Shown one piece after another: positions 1 to 12,272 of a stretch of 64,000 bases of DNA. The stretch is from Gautieria morchelliformis (Eukaryota; Basidiomycota; Agaricomycetes; Gomphales; Gomphaceae): assembly GCA_015179125.1 (NCBI GenBank), contig WHVA01000033.1, forward strand, positions 124,001 through 188,000, in the 5' to 3' direction. The position numbers and the translations under genes were made by a program. The notes under the pieces are model-generated. The model made no database searches, was not told the origin of the DNA, and worked only from the letters and a program-made list of their open reading frames with translations. Each line of letters begins with the position of its first letter. Position 1 is the stretch's first letter.

Positions 1-936
1 GGACAAATATTTCTGCTGATATCCAGAGCATGTTGTGAGTAGTTTGACACCTTCAATTCAGACATGCGGTTTGATGAGTACGAGCAGCAATGCCATGGTA
101 TTCACATTCATGTCTGATGGGTAGGTCCAGTCAATGATGCACGTTAATTATGTGGTACAAGTGACAAATGTTAAAGGATTCCCATCGTATATTATGGTAT
201 GCTGCTCTGTTGTGAGTATGGAAGTGACTGATCTACAGTGCGGATATAGGGCAAGAACAGCGACTCTCAGGACGCGTAGATCCTGTACGTATATGCGCTT
301 CACATGTGCAGGATGTTGCTAATCAATAGCATTCTCAAGTGGAACCGCGAGCCTCTATGGCCCTCGAACTATGCCAACACTAGTACATATGCGCTGATCG
401 CCAAGCTGAACAAGGTGAGCACCGGCTACGTGCCTAAAGAGAGCTACTAGTGTAACCTGCTATGCAGTTTCGAAACTTCTTGGCAAACCGTGCCAACTCG
501 TGTTGGGCAACGACTCAAGCGAAGGTGCTCACTCAGACATCAAATGAGCTCGCCATCATGAAGGGCAATGTCATTAGCATCATGACGAATATCGGGTCAT
601 CAGTAAGTGTGCCTTTTGCATCTGCAAGTGAGAACCATTGATGAACTCTGCTGCAGCCCAGTAACACAAACGTTGCAGTTTGCACGCCTTGGGCGTCCGG
701 CACGCCGACGATGGAGTGAGTCTTTAAAAATCTTGACATGGTCTTTCTTAATTTGTGTCCAGCATATTGTCCTGTACACCGACGACCGTGGGCAGTAATG
801 GTATGATGACTGTGAATTACTCCACAGGCGGACGGGCTGTTGTACGTACTCTCAGTCTTCTAACGTGACTTCTGCTCAATCCTTATAGATTCTCGTTCCT
901 TTGTCGAACATGCAAGGATCAGGACTCTGTGGGTAG
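1..936 (+). CDS. alpha-amylase (GH13), 3' part
   Basis: C-terminal end of a secreted fungal alpha-amylase of the TAKA-amylase type, which hydrolyses starch. The 5' part lies outside the window. Exons that join in frame are about 1-34, 78-120, a short exon around 230-290 (ending before gtacgt), 340-about 414, an exon ending at 602, 657-715, 763-841 and 889-936. The first acceptor, at 78, is a guess. Joined, they give GQEQ, then DPWNREPLW, then a beta-sandwich tail with MTNIGSS and LSCTPTTVGSNG, ending in GSGLCG and a stop. This follows the family order: GQEQ loop, NREA-type segment, C-terminal domain C ending in a cysteine. A branch-site-like gctaatc precedes the acceptor at 339. I see no starch-binding module after domain C. 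Confidence 0.85.
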
Positions 937-1661
937 CCATCACATGGCAATTATAGTTTTCCGATCCTTAGCCTGCGCCCCTGGACCGGGCTGGTAGCCA
1001 GGGCCACGCATGGCGAACCTTTGAAAGTGTATCTTTTTTCTTTGCTGTTAGCCATGACCAGCACGCGAACCTCACACACCAACGTAGACTATGTAGCTAT
1101 CTTTTCTACACTTTCTCGTCCACATATGTAAAAAGGGGTGTCTCCAGACCTCTCTGCGCGATCCGGAAGTTCCCAGTATACACTCTCTCATGCGCTCACT
1201 CTAGATGCCCACTATCATCACCCATAATGACAGCCATGTAGCCCCAATCAGCATTAATAGTTGCATACTCGGTACCCACCTCCCCTGCCACGACGGGGTT
1301 ACTTTTGACAGTCGATGCTGAGTTGCATTTTTACGTACGTAGTGCTGAGACCTCGACGTTCGACTTCTCGATCTTCTCTCAACAGTGGTGAGGTCAAAGA
1401 CCATCCAATGCATGCGGGCCACGTGTGGAAGTACGGACGCCAATGCTTGCCCGACGATTCTGATATCTGAGAGTTTACAAACTTGTGGCAAATCGCAGAA
1501 CTGGTGGTAAACCGATGACGTAGTAGTAGGTAGTACCCTCGCAGTACCCTCGCAGTCGGCGGCAACCGCCGATGAGTTTCTGCTAGAGTCCTCATGTTAC
1601 ATCTTGCGGCGTAACCGACGACATATCTATTTGAAAGTTGGTTGACCTCGGAGGCTGACTC
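937..1661. other. intergenic spacer, no gene seen
   Basis: Between the amylase stop and the next start there is no reading frame with protein-like composition. The overlapping minus-strand frames at 1201-1945 are antisense to the promoter and first exon of the following gene and look like shadows. Confidence 0.6.
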
Positions 1662-3622
1662 ATGTCCAAACGTCCTGCAGGAACCTCGAGGGCAGGTCCT
1701 TCTGCAAAGCGCACAAAGAGTGCCCATAGTGCTTTCGGTGGTCCCTCTGCAGATGACCAGGATCCCTTGACCTCACAGCTCACGGCACCATCATCCACGG
1801 CACTTTCTATCCGTTCCCTTCCAACTACTGGAGTTCCCACCCTCATTACTCTTTGTGCACGCGTGTTTGTAGCAAACTTAGAGTTTCTCTTCCGGCCAGA
1901 AAGACGAGAAGCAACAAAAGAGGGTTTGAAACGCCTGCCAGACACGGTTATTCCTCGCCTCTTCTCACTCCTGAGTGCGTCGCACCCCTCGCTGCTATCT
2001 CATCCGTTCATCTCCACGGCAAGTGTTATACGACGTCTTGACTTGTTAGTTTATTGAACATAAGCTAGTTTTTCCTTCGCGGTGACCCCATGGTTCTCAC
2101 GGGAAGCTTGCCTGGCGTGTCATCCCTAACTGTGCAGGCGCTGTCTAAATTGGATCCCTCATTGCGAGAGCTGCGATTAACTGCACTCGACAAAGTTTCT
2201 GATGCTGTGGTTTCGCGCTTACTCTCGGGTTTCCCAATGCTTGAAGTCCTTATTCTTCGGTTTGCTTTAATATCCCTTATGCCTTCAATGTCCTTGACTG
2301 AGCTGTTCTTGGCAGGGGAAGCACGAAACTAGGGAAGAGAACTGTGGAGGCCGCGGCGAAGGCATGTAAGAAGCTGAGGGCCATTAATCTCAGCTATACC
2401 TCGGCTCCTCCCGCTTCCATCGCCCTCCTCACAGCTGAATGTGTAGAGCTCGAAGTATTGAAGTTAGCCGGAGTCCGCAACATTGTCAGTCATTATTGAT
2501 GGTAGCTATTTTAAAAGTCGTCCTTACCGTTTTCTAGACCGATGCAACATTTGCGATGATCTTGCATCAGGACACCGGTTCTACTAGTAGTGCCGAACGG
2601 CTCCCTTTGGCATGCCTTAGGTCCCTAAAACTGAGACATACCCTAATATCTGAGATCAGCCTATCTCGTGCCATGTCGCACTGTCGTGCTCTTTCACGCC
2701 TTGACGTATGTTTTACGCCCATACGAAAGCTTCCAGTGACTTCGATTGGGTCGCCTCCCCTAGCTCTTGAGAAACTATCACTAACATCCACGCCTCTAAC
2801 ATCGTCTTTCTTACGAACTATCGGTGCTTCCCAAATTTCTGCTATTTTCGTATCACTACACACTCTTCAAATTGGTGCTCTCGGTGCATCGCCATCATCC
2901 AGCATCAGTACCGTCACGGATTCTCTTACGCTCACCGACCCAATCCTAGAATCACTCAATGACCTATTAGTGGATTGCAGAGTTCTTGAGAGAATCAGTC
3001 TGGTTGGTAACACCAAGCTCGGAGTCCAAACGGGGGTGAATTCGGCTTTAGCAAACTTCGTCCGCAAAGTAGGCAGGCGATGCAAGGTGGGTGATCAGAA
3101 ATGACACCAGTGCTATTTGTGATTTATACGCAGTCTTCTATTAGATTCTCAACCTTGCAGGTATTCCTAGGCTCAAGTCTTCTGATTTGGTCGGACTCCT
3201 CCCTTTGCGAGAGGGAGACGAGGACTCCGCTGCAGAGGAAGATTCTACGGCCTATGCGCCATCACCCCTGCACACGTTAGTTTTGAACAACACTGACGTC
3301 GGTGATGCGGCCGTCACATACATTGCTTCTTGTACTGAATTGTCAACCCTCGAAATCGCCGGGACTAAGTTTGGTTGTGCGTATTACTTAAAAACCATAA
3401 TAGTGGCTTCTTCGGACTAACACACAACCAGATGATTCTTTGTTTCATATTTTGGATTCTTGCACGCGCCTCACGACACTGGACTTGACGAGCTGTAGGG
3501 GCGTAAGGGTTGGCGATCGAAGGCGGTTTTTCGAGGTGCGTGGTATCATGTTCTAAAGTACTTGTCTCGATCTGAAGAAATGGCGAACCCTGCAGGTATG
3601 GCAGAATCGGGAAAATAGCTGA
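1662..3622 (+). CDS. leucine-rich-repeat (RNI-like) protein
   Basis: A multi-exon gene beginning MSKRPAGTSRAGPSAKRTK, a basic, probably nuclear N-terminus. Repeated segments of the cysteine-free LRR type follow, such as SLRELRLTALDKVSDA, LEKLSLTSTPLTSSF, HTLVLNNTDVGDAAV and LSTLEIAGTKF, spaced 25-30 residues apart. The order of open blocks is 1662-2050, 2074-2330, 2340-2490, 2540-3090, 3160-3385, 3430-3538 and 3596-3622. The last small exon (acceptor at 3595) adds VWQNRENS and the stop. LRR repeats of this kind occur in F-box, AMN1 and Rad7-like proteins, but I see no F-box. The gene is probably a protein-interaction scaffold, and its partner cannot be told. Exon borders near 2050 and 2330 are approximate. 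Confidence 0.7.
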
Positions 3623-3845
3623 AATATCAAGTGTTGCACGTATAATTCTGATACCGTACCGGCCAGTCCGCTTTCATGGCCGTAAGTTTATTTGTTTGAC
3701 ATCTCGGCATTTATGTTTTCATGCTCCGCTTAGGTACTCTAAAAGCGGTTATATCCGGATTTATTCCCATGTGCTAGCATCATGGGGAACTGATATAAGA
3801 ATCACTAGCAAGGGCATTGGTTGACCCTGACTAAAGAGTACCGTC
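3623..3845. other. short intergenic region
   Basis: About 220 bp between convergent coding ends and the next start. It holds no recognisable feature. Confidence 0.5.
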
Positions 3846-4706
3846 ATGACTTGCAACACCATACCACTTGCGACGTTCACGCGGCTCGTCGATCTCTACT
3901 ATTACATTCTTGCGCTCCCTTCGCTCATTCCGTCACCCAGCGTTAACCAAGCATTTTCCGAGCTTGTGTCGCTCTGCTTGCAGATCAGAATCCCATCAAA
4001 GCACCTCCTCGAACACCTCCAGAATGTTCGTAGTGCTGATGATAAATCGAAGTTCAACGTTCGGTCTCTCATCGAGCGTGCCATGGAAGCAGAAGGGTGC
4101 ATGGAGCGCTATTGGGCCAAGATACTCGCTGCCGACGCAGACGTGGACACCGCCATGCGTACTTTCTGGTACTGGGATAATTACGCTACTCTTACAAGAT
4201 ATGAGCTCGATAGCCTGGCTGCCGCTGGCTGCCAGTGTATGGGCCGAGTGGCCTTCATTGGGTCAGGTCCGCTTCCGTTGACATCAGTCTTGGTGGGCCA
4301 GGAGACTCGGGGCGAAGTAGTCCTTTATGACAGGGACGCAGAAGCCAATGTGCTGGCAGCCGCCTGGGTGCAGAAATTATCTGTTCCCAACACCAACGGC
4401 CCAGTAGCAAGCTATTCATTCCGAGACATCGATGTTTGGGCTGAGGACCACAGAGCGTTTGCTCGCTACGACGTTGTGTGGGTTGCTGCCGCCGTCGGGG
4501 GTGACGGCGCGGAGAAGCGGGCAATCGTAGATCACCTGAGAAGAGGGATGAGGAAGGGCACTTTCCTCGCGGTTCGAAGCGTTGAAATGGGGTGTTCTTT
4601 GCTGTATCCCGAAATCAAGCGTTCAGAATTTGCGAACTTGGATATCGTTCGGCATGACATCCCGCCCAAAGGGGTAGTCAATTCAGTGATGGTTCTGAGG
4701 GTGTAG
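3846..4706 (+). CDS. nicotianamine synthase-like protein
   Basis: A single-exon 286-residue protein. Nicotianamine synthase condenses S-adenosylmethionine units into the metal chelator nicotianamine, which carries iron, zinc, copper and nickel in the cytosol. The N-terminal helical domain (residues about 1-125) is followed by the SAM-binding Rossmann fold. Its glycine-rich loop, FIGSGPLPLTS near residue 138, is the signature of this family. Then come VVLYDRDAEAN (acidic residue after beta-2) and the strand YDVVWVAAAVGG, ending with a motif near the C-terminus, NSVMVLRV. Length fits the family. It is intronless, unlike its neighbours. Fungal members are known (Neurospora). The sequence does not show whether the product is nicotianamine itself or a relative. 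Confidence 0.88.
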   Translation: MTCNTIPLATFTRLVDLYYYILALPSLIPSPSVNQAFSELVSLCLQIRIPSKHLLEHLQNVRSADDKSKFNVRSLIERAMEAEGCMERYWAKILAADADVDTAMRTFWYWDNYATLTRYELDSLAAAGCQCMGRVAFIGSGPLPLTSVLVGQETRGEVVLYDRDAEANVLAAAWVQKLSVPNTNGPVASYSFRDIDVWAEDHRAFARYDVVWVAAAVGGDGAEKRAIVDHLRRGMRKGTFLAVRSVEMGCSLLYPEIKRSEFANLDIVRHDIPPKGVVNSVMVLRV

Positions 4707-4828
4707 GCAGGTATCATGGGACTTAGGAGAGCCATGCTCGAATACGTCGCAAGTTCTGTCAATTACCTGTTGTTGTAAATCGGCATCCGCAATTCCCAGA
4801 GGTTCATACCATGTAAAGATAGCTAACT

Positions 4829-7800
4829 CTAACCCACTGATGTACTTCCTACAAGTAACAACCCAAACCTTGGGGAAGGTTTCACAGTTTCTACTGCAGG
4901 CCGGAAATCCTGGTCCGTTTTGGGCACCCCAAGCGGTAAGAGTGATGCTGGTTTCACCGCCGTTGTTGGGACTTCTGCATTCCCGTTTGCAGTCGATTTT
5001 CGGAGTGTCGAGAAATTTAGGAGCGGTGCCAAAAGTATCTGCGCACGCGGGAGATACTCATTAATGGAGTGATCGATATGGCCCTGAAGTTTTAAAACGA
5101 TATCTTTCGATACAACGGACTGCAGCTGGGTTGAATTTTGGTTATTGGACCCGGTATAGGTTATGACGTAACGTACCCGCTCGTGTGAATGTGTCAATTT
5201 TCGTGATATAGCATCCTCAGCTTCTGTTATGCCTTTGGGAGGCACATCTGATAGTTGTCGGAGAAATGTTAGATCCCAAAGTAGTTGGACTTCGTCTCGC
5301 CGCCAGTCAGAAGTTGTCGCCGTGACCTTCTGGGCAACGGCGGTTTGAAAATCTTGCATCACCTGTTTAGTGACACCTTTCGTGACTAGTGCTGATCGCG
5401 AAAGGCCCAGGCGGTCAAGTGACGACATGAGAGAAAGAAAAGCCTTGATGAGCTGGGGCGACGGTTGGTTAGGCCATAAGAATTCTTCTGAAAAGATTAT
5501 TAGACGATGGAAGGACAGATCGTGCTCCTCTGGGAATTACTGACCAGGTCCAGACGCAGGAGCAAAAGGACCGAATATTGGGTCACATTCCTTGAGAGCT
5601 CCGGAGACAGCGTGGTCTCGCCAACAATCTATCGAACGCTTATGTAAGGCGTTCAAGGTCTCCAGCAAGCCTGCCGGGTCCCGCGTGTCAGCTCAGAAAA
5701 TGGACGAAAAACGCTGACGGACTCACCACGCGCTGTCTCGGCTTGATGACATAGGCCGCGGGTGCAAGAGGACCACGACATATAATAGCACAAGCGACCC
5801 ACAAAGGTGACGATCTTGACAACTTGGTCCGGGTCTCGTTCAGTGTCCAGGACTTCCTCGGTCATGACGAGCTCCAGAATCTGGCACATTTGGGTTGAGG
5901 ATGCATGTGCAGCCTGATGATACATCGTCATGACTTTGTCTTGTAACTCGCTGGATCAGAAATTATATCACGTTCCTCATAATATAATGCCATGATACGC
6001 ACCGAGAGTCCGGTCCATCCTCCTTCATTACGTTCAAATTCGCCTCTATTTCCTGTGCCTTAGACTCAACTTCGCCCAGAACTCGGTCTAGCAAGGGGGA
6101 CCGGCCTTCAACACGTTGACGTAGGGCGTCCTGGAACTGTTTGAGAGGAGAAGCGGTAGGGTTTGAATTGTTTGACATCTGTGAGAGGGAAGGTGTCGGA
6201 GGAGGAGAAAAGAGGAACGCCGAAGGAGTGATATCTGTCTCATGTTCGAAAACGTTCGCAATACCATTGCAAGAGGACTCACCGAGATGTGTGTTTTCTA
6301 CTCCTTCTCTGATGTCCTGGACGGCCTTCCTGAGTGTGTCCTCCAAACTCCTCTCCAGACGATCCAAGGCAGCACTCGCGACCTCACCCATTCGCTCTCT
6401 GACACTACTATCCAAAACACTCTGCACCTTCATTTTTTCGGTCATGTCCAGACCATGGACTGTTTGCAGCCTTTCCAACACCTTCCGTCGCAGGCCCCAG
6501 ACTTCTTGCATACTTTCCAAACCCGCAAACCAGACCCGCAAGCGTCCCTTAAAGCCCTCCATCGCCTTATGGAACCACGTGGAGAGCTGTGCATCGAAGA
6601 CAGAGGGATCCACGTGTGCAGTTGGCGACGAAAGGTCGATGTAAGGTTTGTACGACAGTATTGCGGGAGGTAAAGTGAGAAGATGCGTCGACGAAGGCAA
6701 GGTAGACAATAGTGTCGATGTCGTGAGTACCGACTCAGGTGAACTATCACGCTGTATATCTTCCAAGGATTGTTCCACCAGTGAGTTTCGTCGACCTTCT
6801 TCTTCGCTGGCGCGAAAGATATCTCGCGCAACGCGCATAGTCCCCAATATGACGTCCAACAACTCTGTCACTGCGTCCCGAACCTCACGTACAACATCTT
6901 TGCGATTTCGTATCCGCCGAGGTCCGGGGCTTGGTGGTGTCACCGATATACCACCACCCTCAGGAGTTTTTCGTCTACTTTTGAGTATGGGTGATTCTGG
7001 TCGGGAATGAGTGCGGAAAGGTAGATTATGGGAAAGTAGGGCATTTAAAGTTCTTGATCGTTGAGAGAGTAGTATGACAAGTGTTTCTGAAAGAGGTAAG
7101 GAGTCGAGAAGGTGAAGCGTCAGGATGGTCGAACATGCACTCTGGGAGGACAAATAAATGTCTGTTGCTATACAAGTAACACAGCATATACCTCGGAAGA
7201 AATGTGAGCTTCTCGAAGAAACTGTGTGGCTCGATGGCCAATCTGTGGACGCAATTGTGCGATAGTATCCCACTGCCGCTGCACGAGGGGAAACTGTGCC
7301 TGATATCACTTAGCATACACACATATTTCAGTTCACTATTATTTACCAGTACATTGATTCCTTCATTCCGCCATGTCGCTTCTTCAGGGTCTTCTGTGAC
7401 CATTGTTCGGTGGACAATGCGAGCCAACAAGAAAAGCCAGGCAGCTTGTAAGTATTGCTTTTTCTCCAGGAGTCTCCACAGGTGCTCGGGAGCGTCCAAG
7501 AGTAATTTCAGATGGGCAGAAAGTGATTGTAATACCTTCAAATGTGCATCTAAAATGGGTAGGAGTTAAAAGACCACTCTACTTGAACAACCATGCCTAC
7601 AAACCGTCCTTCCCGCGAATTGACGAGCTGCGTGGCTTCCTTTGAGGGTCACCAGGCGCGACAGTTTCTCGCATATCTGCTAAGGCTTCCATGACATGAC
7701 GTGAAGATTCCGCTATTGATATTATCGAGGTCGACGCCTGTAGGAGGTCGCGATACCGTTCCCTGCACTTTCAGCATAAGAATGAGGGCGACGATAAGCT

Positions 7801-8028
7801 TATGATGTCGGGAAGTACGCACCCAACCATAAGCCGTAGTTCCTCCTGCTTGACATCTGCATCCGCTCTACATTGGTCTACCTTAAGAGTTCACATTCCA
7901 GTTCTACACCCTGATATAACCCACCTCAACTTCGATTGAATACTTCTAATTTCGGTGATGGTGTAGCGGGTGAATAGATCATCGGGGTCGACATGGCTTA
8001 AATCCTCCTCGGTTCGTGAGCTGGGCAT
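4829..8028 (-). CDS. COG1: conserved oligomeric Golgi complex subunit 1
   Basis: Subunit of the COG tethering complex, which captures retrograde vesicles at the Golgi. Reading the minus strand from 8028: MPSSRTEEDLSHVDPDDLFT, the typical Vps51/COG1 N-terminus, then ADADVKQEELRLMVG and RYRDLLQASTSI after short introns (7860-7560). Next come a helical block SLSAHLKLLLDAPEHLW (7541-7026), a long central exon (about 7140-5990) with SLEDIQRDSSPES and GEVESKAQEIEANL, a shorter exon at 5931-5650, and the last exon from 5428. The last exon ends PRFGLLLVGSTSVG, as COG1 proteins do. An upstream in-frame ATG at 8088 would add 20 residues (MARLKGRRDALL). I prefer 8028 because the conserved block begins right after it. 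The gene is convergent with the nicotianamine synthase gene. Confidence 0.85.
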
Positions 8029-8492
8029 ACTGTAGCCGCACGACCAATGGCTCAATAACGCGTCACGGCGCCCTTTGAGCCGAGCCATTTTGGGCGCTTG
8101 TAACGCGTCACGGTGCCTTCTGAGCCTTCATCCAGTCGATTGCCTCACGGTAAGATATATAGGGTGTACTTAATAGCTGCTTTACAGTGGCTTTTATGTG
8201 ATGCTCCGTCCAGAACAAATTGCTGTAGAGCTGATTAGGTTGTCTTTTGTACATCCTCTTGCCTCCCGGCCCATCTTCGGCCTCGGTCTGTCTGAGCCAT
8301 TTTGGGTGTGTCACGCATCACATGGACCCTTGAGCCATTGTCCCGGTGGAAGTTCCGCGTCACGCATAGTAGACTTGAGTTGGAATTAGTAATCTCGCAT
8401 TACTGTATAGTGTGGACTTGGCGCCTAATGCAATTTGGTCAGTAGACACAAACCAAAACCCCTGACAGCAATACTTCCTCCAAACACTGAAG
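8029..8492. other. COG1 upstream region with repeated GAGCCATTTTGGG motif
   Basis: Non-coding. A short block repeats here: GAGCCATTTTGGG occurs near 8082 and again near 8289. It is accompanied by GCGTCACGG/GCGTCACGC copies near 8059, 8105 and 8348 and by GAGCCATTG near 8332. This may be promoter architecture or a decayed tandem duplication. Confidence 0.35.
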
Positions 8493-9285
8493 TTAGTTAT
8501 CAGTCGCCACATACAGTTGCCTATAATACCATTTCTTCACCGTTGCTTTGTTAGAATGGGATGTAGTTACCAAGCGCCCGTCAACTTGATACCGTCTATA
8601 GTAAATACGTGATGATAAGTATTCAAATTTTTTTACAAATGTATACTGGGTATATAACTTTAGGAACTTCGGAGAGCTAGGAACAGATTCGGGACGCTTG
8701 ATAGGATAGCAACTCGTCAGCCATGGTGCAGGGCAGCCAATACTTGATCTTAGCGTAGTAGACCCGGGGGAGAGCAATGATTTTCAAGAGGTTAGAAGGT
8801 ATACCAGGGAATTTCTTGGCTCTTATACCCAATAGGGATCGGACACGTCCATCGGAATGTTGGAAATTGTTCAGGTGGGTAGATCATGATGCTCGTGGAT
8901 TGATGCAGGAAGGCAATTGTCGACTCGAGGGTGGCTTCAGCAGCCGTATTGCATAATATTTCAGCACAATAAACAAGGTTACTGACCACAAGAGTGTGTT
9001 TTGCCTGTGTTCTGCAACCTCCAGCTATGAAGTGAACCTGAGCTGCTGCCGGTGGAGATTAATCACCACTTCGTCACGTATAGTTAGATCATGTGATTGC
9101 GTCCTGTCACTGAAGTGGCTGCGGACTGCAGGAAGAACTCACGCGATGGACGGAACTTCTCGCACTTCTTGAGCGTACCAAGGACTGGCTCTGATGATGC
9201 CATCGATATGTGATAATGACTGGCTGTGTATCATTTCTCTGGCTTCGCCCTTGAATAAAATTTCTGCAGACAAGTTTCTTCACGT
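8493..9285 (-). other. minus-strand open blocks, unidentified
   Basis: Open minus-strand stretches (8989-8792 with CAEILCNTAAEATLEST, and the adjoining block 8830-8690 with LPRVYYAKIKYWLPCTMAD) could be exons of one small gene with GT-AG introns. I recognise no family and could not fix a start or an end. It may be a remnant. Confidence 0.2.
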
Positions 9286-9454
9286 AAGTCCAGACAGTTA
9301 GTTAGATTAAAAAAAAATTCACGAGCTGTATGAGGTCATGTGAATGTTGCGATGAGGCGGAGAAGACCAAGTTTCTGGCAAGTGGTCTGTGCGGCGAAGA
9401 GAAACATTCGCCGGGAATGTGACAGACTGATGTCACATTCCACTCAACCCTCGA

Positions 9455-9984
9455 ATGTCAGATTATGATTTTCGGCCTGGGGGCTCTCTGAAGCTCAAAG
9501 GTGTAGCGGATGGTGGTGTGACGAAGAAGTACCTTGATTCTGCACATTATGCACTCCCATGTTGATCGCCTGTGCAGGAAGAAGAAGTCCTCTAAGTCCA
9601 AAGATAAGGAGAAGGCGGACAAGGCTCGGGCTCGTCTCCAAGAAACGGCAGACAATGCAGACATAGTTGATACGCCTAAAGGTAGTGGTCGAAACTCCCC
9701 GGCAATTAATGGAGGCAAGACTGAAGCGGAGAAGAGGTTTGAGGAGATGCAACGAGAACGTGTGCGTCTGTCCTAGCCCATTTCCGATTAGTATACTGAT
9801 CTCCACTTAGCTTGCACAAAGAGTCGCAAAGATGGCGAATAAGACCCATAAGGATCGTGTGAACGAGTTTAACAACAAACTCGAAGCCCTTAGTGAGCAC
9901 CACGATATCCCCAAGGTATGTTTTATCGGAAGACGTGGTCAGATTGAGTCTGAGCTGAATTGCGTCCAGGTTGGTCCCGGGTAA
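9455..9984 (+). CDS. FAM32A-like spliceosomal protein
   Basis: A small basic protein. The start ATG at 9455 gives MSDYDFRPGGSLKLKGVADG. A short intron (9529-about 9578) interrupts a lysine run (TKKKKKSSKSKDKEK). The middle exon continues to EKRFEEMQRER, and after an intron (about 9762-9810) comes LAQRVAKMANKTHKDRVNEF, then NNKLEALSEHHDIPK. A last intron ends at 9969 and the protein closes with VGPG. The order GGxLKLKG, lysine-rich stretch, ERxxK-THKxRVxxFNxxLxxLxEHxDIPKV is that of FAM32A. The human protein is a nuclear factor that stabilises the 3' exon in the post-catalytic spliceosome. The last residues differ from the SWTK-type ending I expect. Confidence 0.82.
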
Positions 9985-10242
9985 TATGTATTTGCACTTT
10001 GCCGTGGCTCGGTCTCTTTTGGTCTATTTCCTAGCGTTCGCCATGTATGTTTCCGACAAAATACACATTCTTTCTTTATTGTATGATACACTATGCTTTT
10101 TGTGGGAAATATGACATGAAATGTCGGTCGAATAAGGTTAGGGATATCTTCATACAGAACGCCCACTAAGTACGCCAGGTGCCTGTTACAACTCTTGAGC
10201 AGCACCCACTCCGGCGCATAACCGTCTGCTTCCCGCCACCAC

Positions 10243-12272
10243 ATGCCATCTACCACGACCACTTTTCAAACAGGGGATGAGATCAAGAAAGGACACGTCT
10301 GCCCCCCATCAACGGCAACACATCCAGAAGACCGTTGGGAAACTGCATTCGTTTACTCGTTCATATGTAAGTTCACCAAGCTGAGGCAGGAGGTTGATGG
10401 ACTGGAGATTATTACGGAGTGAGTCCTTGCTCAATTGGGCGGACGGCGTGAGGGCTCATGGCGCTGTAGCTTGGAGGAGGCGCTGCTCTTCAACGGACCT
10501 CACCAGGTCATTGAGCAAATCCTAGCTCGGTTTATCCTCAATCTAAGGCCCCAAACGCGTAATATAGGGTGCGTCCGCAGCTGTTCGACGTGTTGATGCG
10601 TTGCTCAACGCCATTGCCCTCAGTCCTGAAGTCATCTCCAGCACAGTGGCTGCTTTCTTTGCAGAGTGGATGGCCAAAAGCGAACGTACGACTTTCTGGG
10701 ACGAGAGGCAGATGAGGAATCTCGATCCTTTTGCTGGACAAGACCCAAATGGTTTCTTTAAGCTGTCATGGGATCTCAAGGTGCGTCTGCTGTGGGTTTC
10801 TGTGCCACACACAAGCTGAATCAAGACTTCTAAGCTTCGTATACTACGTCAGCTCGTGGAATGGCAGTTAAGTCACAGCGTTGAGATTAAGGGTGTAATA
10901 GATCGTGGCTGGGGCGTGGTTCACATGAAGCACAAGAAATCCAATGTGGAAGTCGCACAGGAGACCCAGCCGCTTCCCGACAGCGATCCATACTCCAAAC
11001 CAAACCTCGTAATGGTCCCTCTGGGCCAGGACGCGAAAAAGAAACGCTTTTGGGCCATCGATGGTTGGTCAAATTCCATATCTCTACTTATTTGCACATG
11101 TTTGCTTCTACAAAGTCACGTCCCCAACTGCCGAAATATCCATTGCGGGTCATATTTCTTATTCTTATCTCAAATGACGCGAGAATTCACGCGACTGACC
11201 GTTTCTCCCGTAGCATCACCTCGTTTATATGTTTCGACCAATCCTTGGAAAGTCAAGGCAACCTTTAACAAAATTTCTACGACAAAAGATGAATACCTGC
11301 AAATCATCGAAGATCTTAGAGAAACTGCCCCTCCGCCGGCCAAAAAGCGGACGAAAAGCGAAGCCGCCCATTTCGCGTTAATCCAAATTCTTGAGAGCAG
11401 AATTGAGGCTGTTGATGCGGAATTACAGGTTTGTCCATGAGCTTGTTGATAGAACTGTCTGAATCATCTATCCACAGCGAGTTGCGAGAGCGCGGAAGAA
11501 ATTGTTGCAGAGGCAAGTAGCCGCAGCTCAAGTGGCAGAAGTTAGTCTCAGAGGCCCACGCACCCGACGCTCTACCTACAAGCCGGACTACGTCTATCAC
11601 ACGGGAGAAGATGACGTACGCAACTCTTTTCGTGTGTATACATAGATTATCTTATACGATGAGCAGGAGGACGACGAGCAAGAATACATTGATGACGACT
11701 ACCAGGATCGTATGGACGACGAAGCCGATTTCATAAATGATGGGCCTTTATCCGACGATGAATTCGAGGATGGTGGCTACGGTAGATCTCGACGTCCTCG
11801 GCGAGCGGCTGCGCTGGCGGGGACCGAGCGGCGACGATCCACACGGAGTGCCGTGACTAATGCCAATGGAAGGAACTCGCACACCGAGTGGCGCGGCGAA
11901 CGGCGATCGAGCCGGCTGGGTGCGCTACCAGATCAAGCTCTTGACCTGCCACCACCAGCGAAACGGTCTCGCACCAGTGCCTCTGCGACGCCCTCCTTGC
12001 ACGACGAACCAGTGGCTAATGACCCGGCGCCCACCCTGCGTCCAAACGAGGTAGCGCTGCCTTCAGTGGCGGGAAAGAAGAAAAGCAAATATTGGTTCTA
12101 CGCTGTGGAGCCAGTGCCTGGGGCCCCGCTTCCCTTTACAGATGGTCCTCCCTTGGCGGGGCCGTCCGGACTGAATGGTAGTAGCGACCCGACGAATGGT
12201 CTGACACATCTAAGTGAAGACCCAGGTCCTGAGCGAAGGGAGAGTGAGTATAGCTCTGGCTCATATGAGTAG
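10243..12272 (+). CDS. nuclear protein, probable WHIM/DDT-type chromatin factor
   Basis: A multi-exon gene beginning MPSTTTTFQTGDEIKKG, with GHVCPPSTATHPEDRWE and KFTKLRQEVDGLE in the first exon (to about 10420). Then come DLEEALLFNGPHQVIEQIL, an exon with VDALLNAIALSPEVISS and GQDPNGFFKLSWDLK, and IKGVIDRGWGVVHMKHKKS near 10880. PLGQDAKKKRFWAID follows, and after an intron SPRLYVSTNPWKVKATF. A coiled-coil-like stretch leads to a very acidic tract (DDEQEYIDDDYQDR), an arginine/serine-rich tail and KSKYWFYAVEPV. The GQDA-x-RKRYW-x-x-D...RLY pattern resembles the DDT/WHIM proteins of ISWI remodellers. The assignment is from memory of such patterns and is not firm. The 3' 0.4 kb is duplicated, in damaged form, at 45.4 kb. 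Confidence 0.65.

Noticed and set aside
1201..1945. Overlapping minus-strand frames of 96-142 codons
   Set aside because: They overlap one another and the promoter and first exon of the LRR gene, with no motif. Antisense shadows.
6141..6673. Plus-strand frames of 143-167 codons in the COG1 region
   Set aside because: They are antisense to the central COG1 exon.
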